DNA from: Oscillospiraceae bacterium
Lineage (GTDB): Bacteria; Bacillota; Clostridia; Oscillospirales; Ruminococcaceae
Direction: 5' to 3'
DNA: 64,000 nt
Assembly (NCBI GenBank): GCA_017505635.1
Contig: JAFVOU010000016.1
Span: 1 to 64,000 of the forward strand
In this document: in pieces, positions 14,847 through 24,128 of the stretch
How positions within the stretch are numbered: position 1 is the stretch's first letter
Layout of the letters: every line of letters begins with the position of its first letter
Translations under genes and position numbers: made by a program
The notes under the pieces: model-generated
Told to the model about the DNA's origin: nothing
Seen by the model: the letters and a program-made list of their open reading frames with translations, nothing else
Databases searched by the model: none

Positions 14847-15854
14847 ATGCCTAACACTTCCACTAAAATTTATTCTGACTATTCAAATGCACCTGCAGTA
14901 TTAAAAGAATTTTTATATTATTCTCTAACTATCAAAGGATTATCTGCACGGACTGTTGAAGCAAATTTTATAGATCTGCAGCTGTTTCTGAGATTTATGA
15001 TTCAAAAACGCAACAACTCTGTTGATAATGATTCTATCAATGAAATTTCAATTTCTGATATTAATCTGGAATTTGTTTCTGAAATTACACAGTCTGATAT
15101 TCTGGAGTTCTTATATTTTGTTTCAAATGTAAGAAATAATTCTGCAGCATCACGTTCACGGAAAATCAGCAGTATAAAAAGTTTTTTCAAATACCTGACT
15201 GTTAAAACAAATCAATTGCAGCATAATCCTGCTGAACATATCGAGATGCCTGCATTGAAAAAGCGAATGCCGAAATATCTTACACTTGAGCAATCCATAG
15301 AACTGTTAAACAATACACAAAGCAGTTTTTCTGAACGTGATTTTTGCATAATTCTGCTGTTTTTGAGTTGTGGTATGCGTTTGTCTGAACTTGCGGCAAT
15401 AGATATCAAAGATATCAGTAAAGATACTTTAAGAATAATCGGTAAAGGCAATAAAGAGCGGTTTGTATATCTGAATGATTCCTGCATAAAGGCTCTGGAA
15501 GATTATATAGCTGTAAGAAACACTATTGTTTCCCCTGCTTCTGAACCGGCATTGTTTATATCAAAAATTACAAAAAAGCGTATGTCTACAAGACGCATTG
15601 AACAGGTTGTTGAAGAATGCTTGCAGCGTTCCGGATTAAGCCAGATGGGATTTTCTGCACACAAGCTGCGGCATACGGCAGCAACATTGCTGTATCGTTC
15701 CGGAAATGCAGATATGCTTGCACTTAAAGAAATATTAGGTCACGAACATGTCTCCACTACAGAAATATACACACATATTTCTGATGAATCATTAAAAAAA
15801 GCTGCAAAGTCTTCTCCCCTCGCCTCATTTAAAAAGAAAAAAAATGACACCTGA
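14847..15854 (+). CDS. Tyrosine recombinase, XerC/XerD type
   Basis: A 335-residue tyrosine recombinase. The N-terminal SAM-like core-binding domain spans about 1-120 and the catalytic domain about 140-325. Catalytic residues are all present: Arg in SCGMRLSELAA, Lys in GKGNKERF, His-x-x-Arg in HKLRHTAATLLYRSG, His in LGHEHVSTT and Tyr in EIYTHI. The layout is that of the chromosomal dimer-resolution enzymes, and nothing phage-like is nearby. The ATG at 14847 is the first available after an in-frame stop; AAGGAG lies 14 nt upstream, a long spacing. It has its own promoter and an unusual palindrome in its leader. Confidence 0.88.
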   Translation: MPNTSTKIYSDYSNAPAVLKEFLYYSLTIKGLSARTVEANFIDLQLFLRFMIQKRNNSVDNDSINEISISDINLEFVSEITQSDILEFLYFVSNVRNNSAASRSRKISSIKSFFKYLTVKTNQLQHNPAEHIEMPALKKRMPKYLTLEQSIELLNNTQSSFSERDFCIILLFLSCGMRLSELAAIDIKDISKDTLRIIGKGNKERFVYLNDSCIKALEDYIAVRNTIVSPASEPALFISKITKKRMSTRRIEQVVEECLQRSGLSQMGFSAHKLRHTAATLLYRSGNADMLALKEILGHEHVSTTEIYTHISDESLKKAAKSSPLASFKKKKNDT

Positions 15855-15921
15855 TTTACAGATGACAATTTTCTATATAACTATTATTCTAGTTTAAAAT
15901 ACTTTTCAGGATTGAATATTT

Positions 15922-17112
15922 ATGAATAAAAACAATACAAATTTAAATTATCAGATAAATCACATAGACGTATTGGATGGTATCCGTGCTGTAACAATAT
16001 TGATTATTGTTTGGTATCACATCTGGCAGCAGTCATGGATAATGCCGGTATGGGGTGATGTAAACATTGACTGGATTCCCAGAAATGGTGCAATATGTGT
16101 AGATATGATGATTTTGCTGTCAGGCTTCTGCCTTTTTCTGCCTTATGCAAAAGAAATGGTTTACGGAATAAAGACATCAGGGACAAAAGAATTTTATTTA
16201 AAACGTGCAGCAAGAATAATGCCGTCATATTATATGTCGGTTTTAATCTGTTTTTTTATATTTGCTTTGCCTGCAGGAGAATACAGCAACAGCTTATTTA
16301 TGGCAAAAGATCTGGCAAGCCATATTTTCTTTATTAATAACCTGTGGGCAGATACTTTGGTGGCTACAAAACTGAATGTTGTACTGTGGACTGTTGCTGT
16401 TGAGATGCAGTTTTATATAATCTTTCCGTTTCTGGCCAGATGTTTTCAGAAAAAGCCGATAATTACATATTCTGTAATGGCGGCAACAGGATTGCTAAGC
16501 TGTTTTGTAATAAGCACAAATGCAGAAAACATAAGTATGCAGCTTTATGTAAACCATACCTTAACTTTTTTCTGTGTATTTGCCAACGGTATGCTGGGTG
16601 CGTGGGCTTATATGAATTTTACAAAAAATTTAAAATATAATATTTCGATTGAAATGCTTTTCACCGTGCTGACTTTCTGCGGCCTGTATATGTACAGAAT
16701 AATGTGTAACAATCACACATATTCTTCCAATGGTCAGAAATGGCAGGTTGATAACAGATTTATGCTCTCACTTGTTTTTCTTCTGATTGTTATCAGCATT
16801 CTTATGGCACAGAAAACGTTTCAGCTTTTACTGGGAAACAAAATAATGAAATTTATTGCAGGAATATCCTTCAATCTATATATATGGCATCAATATATAG
16901 CAGTAAAACTGAAAGCATTCAGAATACCACACTGGCAGGGTGATGTTCCTCCTAACATGCTCAATGACAGAGTGTGGATGTGGAAATATCAGACACTTTG
17001 TTTTGTTACAGCATTTATAGCGGCTGTACTTGCAACATATCTTGTGGAAAAACCTGCTGCAAAAATAATTTACAGTAAAATAAATAATAAGCTATTGAAA
17101 AAAGACGCATGA
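15922..17112 (+). CDS. Acyltransferase 3 family membrane protein (OafA/YrhL-like)
   Basis: A 396-residue multi-pass membrane protein. The N-terminal signature HIDVLDGIRAVTILIIVWYHIWQ at about 13-35 contains the conserved His and Arg of acyltransferase family 3, and a second conserved region runs from RAARIMPSYYMSVL. About ten hydrophobic segments follow, ending with FIAAVLATYLVEKPAAK, as in O-acetyltransferases. The substrate is probably a cell-wall or surface polysaccharide, but that is inference. A possible AGGA site lies 9 nt before the ATG. Confidence 0.85.
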   Translation: MNKNNTNLNYQINHIDVLDGIRAVTILIIVWYHIWQQSWIMPVWGDVNIDWIPRNGAICVDMMILLSGFCLFLPYAKEMVYGIKTSGTKEFYLKRAARIMPSYYMSVLICFFIFALPAGEYSNSLFMAKDLASHIFFINNLWADTLVATKLNVVLWTVAVEMQFYIIFPFLARCFQKKPIITYSVMAATGLLSCFVISTNAENISMQLYVNHTLTFFCVFANGMLGAWAYMNFTKNLKYNISIEMLFTVLTFCGLYMYRIMCNNHTYSSNGQKWQVDNRFMLSLVFLLIVISILMAQKTFQLLLGNKIMKFIAGISFNLYIWHQYIAVKLKAFRIPHWQGDVPPNMLNDRVWMWKYQTLCFVTAFIAAVLATYLVEKPAAKIIYSKINNKLLKKDA

Positions 17113-17131
17113 ACTTCTGTTTTTGCATAAA

Positions 17132-17644
17132 TTAAACAATAAATTTTTTCAGCAGATGTTCAAATATATAGATTATTGAAGCTCCTGACAGATATACTGC
17201 AAGATATTTCAGATCTTTTTTTAGGATATATTTTTTTGAAGATATCTGCAGTATTATTATAATAATATATAAAATCAATAAAATACATATTGCGGTATCT
17301 TTAAGCATATCCAGAATGGCAGTATATAATATTTTATTTTTATTATTTATTATATAATTACAATAGTAAGCAGAGTTACATATACCTAAAAAAACAGGTA
17401 AAGTGCACATAACACCACTTAAAATTCCCGAATATTTTAAAATCAGCGCAATAATAAAAACAGTCAGTACATATAAATCATTATGATTTACAACGCTATT
17501 TGTAAATGCAGCATTTGCATTGTTGCTGAAAACAAAAAATGCTCCTATGCATAATCCTGAAATATATCCTGAAACAAGTAATATAAATGCATATTTTTCT
17601 GTATTTCGGATTTTTTTGTTATTGTTGTTCCCTTTATTAACCAT
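17132..17644 (-). CDS. Unrecognised multi-pass membrane protein
   Basis: A 170-residue protein with an Asn/Lys-rich cytosolic N-terminus and about five hydrophobic segments. Its topology, and a region around NNANAAFTNSVVNHNDLYVL, recall SpoIIM-type membrane proteins, but the similarity is too faint to name it. It starts with ATG after an AGGAAAA site, 15 nt downstream of the TIGR04086-like gene, with which it is probably co-transcribed. Length and order of helices are all that can be stated safely. Confidence 0.55.
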   Translation of the reverse strand: MVNKGNNNNKKIRNTEKYAFILLVSGYISGLCIGAFFVFSNNANAAFTNSVVNHNDLYVLTVFIIALILKYSGILSGVMCTLPVFLGICNSAYYCNYIINNKNKILYTAILDMLKDTAICILLILYIIIIILQISSKKYILKKDLKYLAVYLSGASIIYIFEHLLKKFIV

Positions 17645-17659
17645 ATTTTCCTGTTGATT

Positions 17660-18052
17660 TTAATTGGTATTTACACCAATAATCCCTCCTGCTGCGCCTG
17701 CAATAAATACGGCACACAGTTTACTCAAAAGAATTGGTGATATTTTAAATGTATTGTTGGATATAGCTGTAACAACTATAAATAATGATATTGTAACAGC
17801 TGCATAAATTCCGCAAATCAAGCCATTTTGCTTGTGAAACCTTGATATCAGAAAACTGCATATAAACGAATTAACAGCTATTATCAGGTTTGTCACAATA
17901 ATCAGTGACTCATATTTAAAATCAGTTTTTGAGATAACAATTGCTGCAATCATCAGTGATATCAGCACAGATGATATACATAAAGCAGAAACCAGAAGTA
18001 TCCGCAATATAAATTTTATCATTTCGGTTTTGCTCATAATATTCTGCAACAA
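17660..18052 (-). CDS. TIGR04086-family membrane protein
   Basis: A 130-residue protein with four hydrophobic helices (about 14-36, 48-68, 75-97, 105-126) and the ending GAAGGIIGVN. Its size, topology and place directly behind yajC match the TIGR04086 (YrzE-like) membrane family of Clostridia, whose role is unknown. The likely start is TTG at 18052, because GGAGGTG lies 5 nt upstream of it; the first ATG (18037) would be 20 nt away. That ribosome binding site is part of the yajC terminator stem. Confidence 0.65.
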   Translation of the reverse strand: MLQNIMSKTEMIKFILRILLVSALCISSVLISLMIAAIVISKTDFKYESLIIVTNLIIAVNSFICSFLISRFHKQNGLICGIYAAVTISLFIVVTAISNNTFKISPILLSKLCAVFIAGAAGGIIGVNTN

Positions 18053-18104
18053 AAAAACACCTCCTACGCAAATACATTACATTGTATTCGGTAAAAGGTG
18101 TTTT
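18051..18104 (-). terminator. Terminator of yajC carrying the ribosome binding site of the next gene
   Basis: On the minus strand AACACCT pairs with AGGTGTT, with a second inner stem (CGAATACA/TGTATTTG, one mismatch), followed by a T-run. The 3' arm contains GGAGGTG, the Shine-Dalgarno of the downstream membrane protein, and the T-run forms its spacer. Confidence 0.75.
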
Positions 18105-18117
18105 TATTCTTTTTAAA

Positions 18118-18417
18118 TTATTCTGCTGAAAGTTTGTTAACTTCAGAAATAGCCCATCTTTTAAAACGGATTTTAGATCTGTCTGTGCCTGTTTCAACAA
18201 CAAGTGTATCTTCTTTAATAGATACAACGATACCAACGATACCGCCGATTGTTGTGATGCTGTCACCGATTTCAACACTGCTTCTCATATCCTGCATCTG
18301 TTTGTCCTTTTTTTTCTGTGGACGGATAATGAGGAAATACATTACAACGAGAACAAGAAGAAATGGCAACATGCTGCCAACAAGGCCTACTGTGCCTGCT
18401 GCTTCCATAAAGTACAT
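18118..18417 (-). CDS. yajC: Preprotein translocase accessory subunit YajC
   Basis: A 99-residue single-pass membrane protein of the YajC family, accessory to SecDF-YajC in protein export. An N-terminal helix (about 10-30) ends in LIIRPQKKKDKQM, the family's most recognisable motif, followed by the small beta domain VEIGDSITTIGGIVGIV. AGGAGG lies 9 nt upstream of the ATG. It stands behind tgt, the same order as in many Firmicutes, with 63 nt between them. Confidence 0.95.
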   Translation of the reverse strand: MYFMEAAGTVGLVGSMLPFLLVLVVMYFLIIRPQKKKDKQMQDMRSSVEIGDSITTIGGIVGIVVSIKEDTLVVETGTDRSKIRFKRWAISEVNKLSAE

Positions 18418-18480
18418 AGCTTTTTACCTCCTAATAGACTGCATAACATTATATCATAAAGTTTTTACATTTGCAATAAT

Positions 18481-19614
18481 TTATATACGTGTATCAAGCA
18501 AATCCACATATTTTCTGTAAAATTCTTCAAATGTATCATTATCAAGTGATTCTCTGATTTTTTCCATAAGATTGTTATAGAAATAGAGATTATGCATAAC
18601 AGCAAGTCGCATAGCCAGCATTTCGTCTGCTTTGAAAAGATGACGTATATATGCTTTGGAATAAGTTCTGCAGACAGGACAGTTGCATTCAGGGTCAATT
18701 GGCTCTGTATCCAGCTGGTATTTTGCATTTTTGATATTGATAATACCATTCCATGTGTTAAGGTGACCATGTCGAGCATTTCGGCTTGGCATTACACAGT
18801 CAAAAATATCGACACCACGGCGCACTGCTTCCAGAATATTACCCGGAGTACCTACACCCATAAGATATCTGATTTTATCTTTTGGCATATGTTCTTCAAC
18901 CACAGAGATAACATGATACATTTCTTCTTTTGGTTCGCCAACAGCAAGACCGCCTATTGCATAACCGTCAAGGTCAAGCTCACGGATTTCCTTCATATGA
19001 TTTACACGAAGGTCATCGAAACAGCAACCCTGGTTTATACCAAACAGCATCTGATTTTTATTGATTGTTGTATCAAGGGTGTTAAGTCTGTCCATCTCTG
19101 TCTTGCAGCGTTTAAGCCAGCGTGTTGTTCTTGCGCAGGATTCTTTTGAATACGAATGCTGTGCAGGATTTTCTACACATTCGTCAAAAGCCATTGCAAT
19201 TGTGGAAGCGAGATTTGACTGAATCTGCATGCTTTCTTCCGGCCCCATAAAAATTTTACGGCCGTCAATGTGAGAAGAAAAATATACACCTTCTTCCTTG
19301 ATTTTTCTCAGCTTTGCAAGAGAAAACACCTGAAATCCGCCGCTGTCGGTAAGGATAGGTCTTTTCCAGTTTGTAAACTGATGAAGGCCGCCAAGGTCGT
19401 GAACAATTTTATCTGTTGGTCTCAGATGAAGATGATATGTGTTGCAGAGCATAACCTGACAGCGGATATCTTCAAGGTCTTTTGTAGATAAACCGCCTTT
19501 GATTGCTGCTGTTGTTGCAACATTCATAAACGCAGGTGTCTGTACAGTTCCGTGAACTGTTGTAAATTCACCGCGTCGTGCAGTATTTACATTTTTTATA
19601 AGTTTATATGACAT
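18481..19614 (-). CDS. tgt: tRNA-guanine transglycosylase Tgt
   Basis: A 377-residue Tgt, which exchanges G34 of GUN-anticodon tRNAs for preQ1. Seen are the acid-base segment LTDSGGFQVFSL (Asp at about 90), the nucleophile region FDCVMPSRNARHG and the zinc site CNCPVCRTYSKAYIRHL near residues 310-325. The length is normal. It starts 9 nt after the queA stop with AGAGG upstream, so it forms an operon with queA, the next enzyme in queuosine synthesis. Confidence 0.96.
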   Translation of the reverse strand: MSYKLIKNVNTARRGEFTTVHGTVQTPAFMNVATTAAIKGGLSTKDLEDIRCQVMLCNTYHLHLRPTDKIVHDLGGLHQFTNWKRPILTDSGGFQVFSLAKLRKIKEEGVYFSSHIDGRKIFMGPEESMQIQSNLASTIAMAFDECVENPAQHSYSKESCARTTRWLKRCKTEMDRLNTLDTTINKNQMLFGINQGCCFDDLRVNHMKEIRELDLDGYAIGGLAVGEPKEEMYHVISVVEEHMPKDKIRYLMGVGTPGNILEAVRRGVDIFDCVMPSRNARHGHLNTWNGIINIKNAKYQLDTEPIDPECNCPVCRTYSKAYIRHLFKADEMLAMRLAVMHNLYFYNNLMEKIRESLDNDTFEEFYRKYVDLLDTRI

Positions 19615-19623
19615 ATTTACCTC

Positions 19624-20664
19624 TTAAAGAATAATCATAGCATCGCCAAAGCTGTAAAAACGGTATTTTTCTTCCACTGCATGTTTGTATGCAGCCATAC
19701 AGTTTTCATAACCTGCCAATGCACTTACAAGCATAATCAAAGTGCTTTCGGGCAGATGAAAATTTGTAATAAGTCCGTCGATTGCTTTGAATTCATAACC
19801 CGGATAGATAAAAATATTTGTATCCATGCTGCAGGCTTTGATATCACCGTTGAATTTATAGCAGGATTCCAGTGTTCTTGTGCTTGTAGTTCCGACAGAA
19901 ATAACACGTCTTCCCTCTTTTTTTGCTTTCTTAATTTCGTCTGCTGTATCCTGTGGAATTGTAAACCATTCGCTGTGCATATCGTGTTCGAGAATATTGT
20001 CAACCTTTACAGGTCTGAAAGTACCAAGTCCAACATGCAGAGTGATGTATTTGATTATTACACCTTTGGCCTGTAATTTTTCCATAAGCTCATGTGTAAA
20101 ATGCAGACCGGCTGTAGGTGCAGCAGAGGAACCAAGAATTTTTGCATATTCTGTCTGATACAGAGAACCGTCTTCAAGCTCTTTTGTGATATAATGTGGC
20201 AGAGGAAGTTTGCCAACTATATCCAATGCTTCAAACAGAGTCTGTGTTGTATAGGAAAATCTGATTATTTTGTTACCATTTTCAAGTGTTTCCACGATTT
20301 CGGCAGATAAACATTTATCACTGAAAATAATCTTATCGCCGTTGCGCAGTTTTCTGCCAGGTTTTGCAAGGCATTCCCAGATATCCTGTTCTTTCTGTTT
20401 AAGCATAAGAACTTCACAGGCTGCACCTGTTTCCTTGTTGCCATAAAGACGTGCCGGAAGTACCTTGGAGTCGTTAAGTACAAGCACATCCCCTGCTTTT
20501 AATATATCAAGAATATCAGTAAAAACTTTGTCCTGGTAGTCCCCTGTTTTATTTTTATTTACACATAACATTCTGCAGCTGTCACGAGGAATTGCAGGTG
20601 TCTGCGCAATAAGTTCCTGTGGCAGGTCAAAGTGATATGATGATGTATTCATTAAATCTTTCAT
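19624..20664 (-). CDS. queA: S-adenosylmethionine:tRNA ribosyltransferase-isomerase QueA
   Basis: A 346-residue QueA that turns preQ1-tRNA into epoxyqueuosine-tRNA using the ribosyl part of SAM. Motifs are FDLPQELIAQTPA at the N-terminus, VLNDSKVLPARL, GSSAAPTAGLHFT in the middle and NFHLPESTLIML near the C-terminus. The ATG at 20664 has AAAGGAT 6 nt upstream, better than the internal ATG 12 nt later. First gene of queA-tgt-yajC under a strong promoter. Confidence 0.96.
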   Translation of the reverse strand: MKDLMNTSSYHFDLPQELIAQTPAIPRDSCRMLCVNKNKTGDYQDKVFTDILDILKAGDVLVLNDSKVLPARLYGNKETGAACEVLMLKQKEQDIWECLAKPGRKLRNGDKIIFSDKCLSAEIVETLENGNKIIRFSYTTQTLFEALDIVGKLPLPHYITKELEDGSLYQTEYAKILGSSAAPTAGLHFTHELMEKLQAKGVIIKYITLHVGLGTFRPVKVDNILEHDMHSEWFTIPQDTADEIKKAKKEGRRVISVGTTSTRTLESCYKFNGDIKACSMDTNIFIYPGYEFKAIDGLITNFHLPESTLIMLVSALAGYENCMAAYKHAVEEKYRFYSFGDAMIIL

Positions 20665-20711
20665 TTATAACATCCTTTTAGTCGAAAAACAATTAGGTTT
20701 ATAACTAATAT

Positions 20712-20740
20712 ATTATATTAGATTTATACACTAATTTCAA
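20712..20740 (-). promoter_or_regulatory. Sigma-A promoter of queA-tgt-yajC
   Basis: On the minus strand TTGAAA (20735-20740), a 17-bp spacer, TATAAT (20712-20717). The -10 lies inside a palindrome, CTAATAT-ATT-ATATTAG (20705-20721). Confidence 0.8.
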
Positions 20741-20749
20741 TACATTAAC

Positions 20750-20785
20750 AAAGAAAATCCCTTTGAAAATATCTCAAAGGGATTA
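20750..20785 (-). terminator. Rho-independent terminator of the GH2 gene
   Basis: AATCCCTTTGA pairs perfectly with TCAAAGGGATT, followed on the minus strand by TTCTTTG. Confidence 0.78.
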
Positions 20786-20800
20786 TTTAAATTAAAATAT

Positions 20801-22717
20801 TTATTTTTTAAAAATATAATCAGGATTTGGTACAGATACTTTGTGTATTTCGCTTGTGTCTTCACAATTTCCTGTAACCACTTTAATATTTGTAATATCA
20901 GAAGTGTTTGGTACATCAAAACAGAAGAAATGCACATCGCTTGTTTGCTTACCCAAAGATATATCATTTGCAAACAGTTCAACTTCAGGCTGATTTGAAT
21001 AAACGGTAACTTTTGTTGTTTCTTCGTGTCGGTCAATATATCGCTTACCGCAGATATGTACAAACGGCTCATCGCTCAGCCATGCTTTATATGCATAAAA
21101 TGCATCTTTCTTGTACTTGCGGTCGATTGTAACAAGACCTTTGCGGTTTTGCCCCGGTTTACCGCCTTCATTTCTGCCGTCAGCAGCATAGTCGAACATA
21201 TTCCAGCAGATTCTTATCCAAAGATAGTCTCTTGTATAAAGCTGTTTTATAAGTTCTTCATGGAAATGAGCATGAAATTCTTCAGTAAAATCCCATGCTA
21301 CAGGATTGCCGCTGTGCCAGTCGAGAGATTCGCAGCCATATTCTGAAACACCTATAGGCATATCAGGATTATTTTTATGGAAATTATCCAGCCATACGCC
21401 GTTATCCTCGATATTTCCGCCATACCAGCCATAATAGAGATTATATCCGACTGCGTCTGTAATGCGGATAAACGGATCATTTTCAGGAGTTGAGGCGATG
21501 CTGCCTATAGCTGTTATACGTGTTTTATCAAGGCTGTGAGCAAGGTCATTGAGATACTTATGATTTTCCGTCATATCATCATAATCATCAGAAAGACTGA
21601 GTTCGTTGGACAATCCCCATAGAATGATGGACGGATGATTATAGTTTTGTATAATAAGTTCTTTAAGCTGAGCTCGTGTACTTTCTTTTGCTGCAGGCAC
21701 ATGCTTGTTTATATATGGAATTTCAGCCCATACAATCAAACCTTTTGCATCACACAGGTCATAGAAATACTGATTATGCTGATAATGTGCAAGGCGCACA
21801 GCGTTGGCACCGATTTCCTGTATAAGTGCCATATCTTCGTCCATATCAGATTTTGATACAGCATTGCCTTTTATCCATCGGTCCTGATGACGGGCAACAG
21901 CATACAACGGATATTGTTTTCCGTTAAGAATAAAACCTTTATCTGCATCAAGTTTAAAGCTGCGGCAGCCAAATTTTGTTTCTACATTATCAAGTATTGT
22001 GTCATTTTCTTTGATAAAAACTTCCGCAGTATAAAGATACGGGTCCTTTACCCCATTCCAGAGGTGTGCATCTTCTATTGTAATATTTACTTTGGTTTCT
22101 GTAACCGGATATTCAGCAGTACAGATAATATTGCCTTCAGAAGATTTTATTGTATATTCAATAATTTGTTCCTGTTTTGGATTGTTTATAAAGGTTTCAA
22201 TTTCAATATCAGCATTTTTTCCATTTACTGTCGGAGTAACTTTTACACCTTTTGAACCGTAATAATCCAGGTCAAAGTGTGTATCGTTTACACAGATTAT
22301 ATTTACGTCGCGATAGACACCGCCATAATTCGGAAAGTCCATTTCACAAGGGTACATATCTTCAGTAACTTTGTTGTTTACTTTGATAAGCACTGTTGAA
22401 ATTTCATCTTGGGATAATGCTTCGGTTATATCTACACGCCATGTAGAATATCCTCCTTTATGTCTTGCAATTTCTTCTCTGTTTATATACAGAGTTGCTT
22501 CCGAATTAGTACCCTCAAATTCAATGTAGTATTTATCGGCTTTTGGCAGAAGCATCTTGCGAACAGGTTTGCTGTACATACATGTGCCACGGAAATAATC
22601 ATCTCCGCCATCCTGCCCGTCATATCCGTTCCAGGTGTGCGGGAAATCTACCATTTCCCATGCAGAATTCACTTTTGAAAACATCCAGCCTTCGTTAATA
22701 TTTACAATATGACGCAT
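20801..22717 (-). CDS. Glycoside hydrolase family 2 protein (beta-galactosidase-like)
   Basis: A 638-residue GH2 enzyme: a sugar-binding jelly-roll domain (about 1-170), an immunoglobulin-like domain (about 170-270), then the TIM barrel. The barrel opens with GANAVRLAHYQHNQYFYDLCDAKG, has the acid/base Glu in LWGLSNELSL (about 370) and the nucleophile Glu in GVSEYGCES (about 458). Late on, GQNRKGLVTIDRK resembles GH2 beta-galactosidases, although the N-x-K it contains is also seen in beta-glucuronidases. There is no signal peptide, so it acts on sugars already imported. The start at 22717 has GAGGG 8 nt upstream. It is transcribed alone, with no transporter or regulator beside it. Confidence 0.87.
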   Translation of the reverse strand: MRHIVNINEGWMFSKVNSAWEMVDFPHTWNGYDGQDGGDDYFRGTCMYSKPVRKMLLPKADKYYIEFEGTNSEATLYINREEIARHKGGYSTWRVDITEALSQDEISTVLIKVNNKVTEDMYPCEMDFPNYGGVYRDVNIICVNDTHFDLDYYGSKGVKVTPTVNGKNADIEIETFINNPKQEQIIEYTIKSSEGNIICTAEYPVTETKVNITIEDAHLWNGVKDPYLYTAEVFIKENDTILDNVETKFGCRSFKLDADKGFILNGKQYPLYAVARHQDRWIKGNAVSKSDMDEDMALIQEIGANAVRLAHYQHNQYFYDLCDAKGLIVWAEIPYINKHVPAAKESTRAQLKELIIQNYNHPSIILWGLSNELSLSDDYDDMTENHKYLNDLAHSLDKTRITAIGSIASTPENDPFIRITDAVGYNLYYGWYGGNIEDNGVWLDNFHKNNPDMPIGVSEYGCESLDWHSGNPVAWDFTEEFHAHFHEELIKQLYTRDYLWIRICWNMFDYAADGRNEGGKPGQNRKGLVTIDRKYKKDAFYAYKAWLSDEPFVHICGKRYIDRHEETTKVTVYSNQPEVELFANDISLGKQTSDVHFFCFDVPNTSDITNIKVVTGNCEDTSEIHKVSVPNPDYIFKK

Positions 22718-22795
22718 AATAAATCCCTCGCATTTATTAGTATATAAAATATTATATAGCATAAAACGGCTTAAATCCATAATATCTTACAAATA

Positions 22796-22824
22796 TTGAT
22801 AAAATAAATTTTTTGCTGTAATAT
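22796..22824 (+). promoter_or_regulatory. Sigma-A promoter of the CapA-like gene
   Basis: TTGATA at 22796-22801, a 17-bp spacer, TAATAT at 22819-22824. Confidence 0.65.
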
Positions 22825-22852
22825 ATTTATATAATTATTCAGAGGTGAAGAT

Positions 22853-24070
22853 ATGAAAAAAACAAAAAAGATTTTACTTATATTTTTATCCGTGGCAATT
22901 GTAATATCCGGTATTGCTTTTTATGATGTTTTTTCAAAAACAGATTTTGTTACAGCCTTTATATTTACTGCAGATAGCACACCGGAACCCACTCCTACAC
23001 CCCAACCAACTATAAAACCGCAGGAAACAACAAAATTTATTGGTGTTGGCGACAACCTTATTCACGGTATGCTCTATATGCAGGCGAATAACCGTGCAAA
23101 CGGTAACGGATATGATTTTGATTATGCATATGAAAATATTGAATATTACTTCGATGATTTTGATATAAAATTTATAAATCAGGAAACTCTGGTAAATGAT
23201 GCATTTAAACCAAGTACATATCCGCAGTTTTCTTCTCCTCTTGAACTTGGACAAAAAGTTGTTGATATGGGCTTTAATGCCATAGGTATGAGCAATAACC
23301 ATTCGTACGATAAAGGTCCTGACGGTATACGTTCTTCCCTTGATTTCTGGAGCAGACAGAAAGACCTCGTTTATTTTGGTTTCTATACAGGGGATGATGA
23401 AAACGAAATAAAATACCTTGATATCAATGGTGTCAGAGTTGCTTTTCTAGCTTATACCCGCTGGACAAACGGTTTATCCATTGCAGATGAAAGCTGCCCG
23501 CAGATTGTGTTTACTTATGATTACGACACAATTGAACGTCAGGTGAAAATTGCAAAGGAAAATGCCGATATTGTTATTGCCAGCTGCCACTGGGGATATG
23601 AAGAAACAAATCAGATAATAGATGAACAGAAAGAAGCAGCACAAAAGCTTAATGAATTTGGTGTGGATGCAATTATAGGCACACATCCTCATGTTATTCA
23701 GACTGTTGAATGGATTGAAAATCCTGAAAATGGCCACAAAACCATTGTATGCTACTCTTTGGGTAACTTTATCTCTGCCCAATCAACCGCAAATACAATG
23801 CTTGGCGGTATGTTTCAGTTTGATATAGTTAAAACATATACTGATTTGGAAGATAACTATACTGTATCTATTAAAAATCCTAAATTTGTACCTACAGTTA
23901 CACATTATGATGCTAACTATTCCAATGTAAGAAACTATCTTCTTAAAGATTACAGTGAAGAACTGGCAAATGTACATGGGGTAAGAGCTTTTGAACCTGT
24001 GTTTTCCATAGAATTTATGGAAAATATAATAAACAAATATATACCTCAGGAATTTCTGCTTTACAAATGA
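22853..24070 (+). CDS. CapA-family protein (poly-gamma-glutamate synthesis-type metallophosphatase fold)
   Basis: A 405-residue exported protein. A membrane anchor (about 7-26) and a Pro/Thr-rich linker (about 43-60, repeated TP and PQP units) lead into a CapA domain. The latter has GVGDNLIHG, the INQETLV stretch, GFNAIGMSNNHSYDKG, SCHWGYEE and IIGTHPHVIQ, which together supply the metal-binding His/Asp/Asn set. Proteins of this family take part in poly-gamma-glutamate capsule or wall polymer metabolism. CapB and CapC partners are absent here, so capsule synthesis is not implied. AGAGGTG precedes the ATG. Confidence 0.88.
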   Translation: MKKTKKILLIFLSVAIVISGIAFYDVFSKTDFVTAFIFTADSTPEPTPTPQPTIKPQETTKFIGVGDNLIHGMLYMQANNRANGNGYDFDYAYENIEYYFDDFDIKFINQETLVNDAFKPSTYPQFSSPLELGQKVVDMGFNAIGMSNNHSYDKGPDGIRSSLDFWSRQKDLVYFGFYTGDDENEIKYLDINGVRVAFLAYTRWTNGLSIADESCPQIVFTYDYDTIERQVKIAKENADIVIASCHWGYEETNQIIDEQKEAAQKLNEFGVDAIIGTHPHVIQTVEWIENPENGHKTIVCYSLGNFISAQSTANTMLGGMFQFDIVKTYTDLEDNYTVSIKNPKFVPTVTHYDANYSNVRNYLLKDYSEELANVHGVRAFEPVFSIEFMENIINKYIPQEFLLYK

Positions 24071-24080
24071 TATCAAATAT

Positions 24081-24116
24081 GAAAAGCCAGACCGTTTGTT
24101 GCGGTCTGGCTTTAAT
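24081..24116. terminator. Bidirectional terminator between capA-like gene and yraN
   Basis: AAAGCCAGACCG (24083-24094) and CGGTCTGGCTTT (24102-24113) form a 12-bp stem with T-rich tails on both strands; two convergent genes end here. Confidence 0.88.
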
Positions 24117-24128
24117 TATGTTATATAA

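Noticed and set aside
22853-24070. Capsule synthesis locus based on the CapA-like protein
   Set aside because: CapB, CapC and other polymer genes are missing. CapA-like proteins often occur alone.
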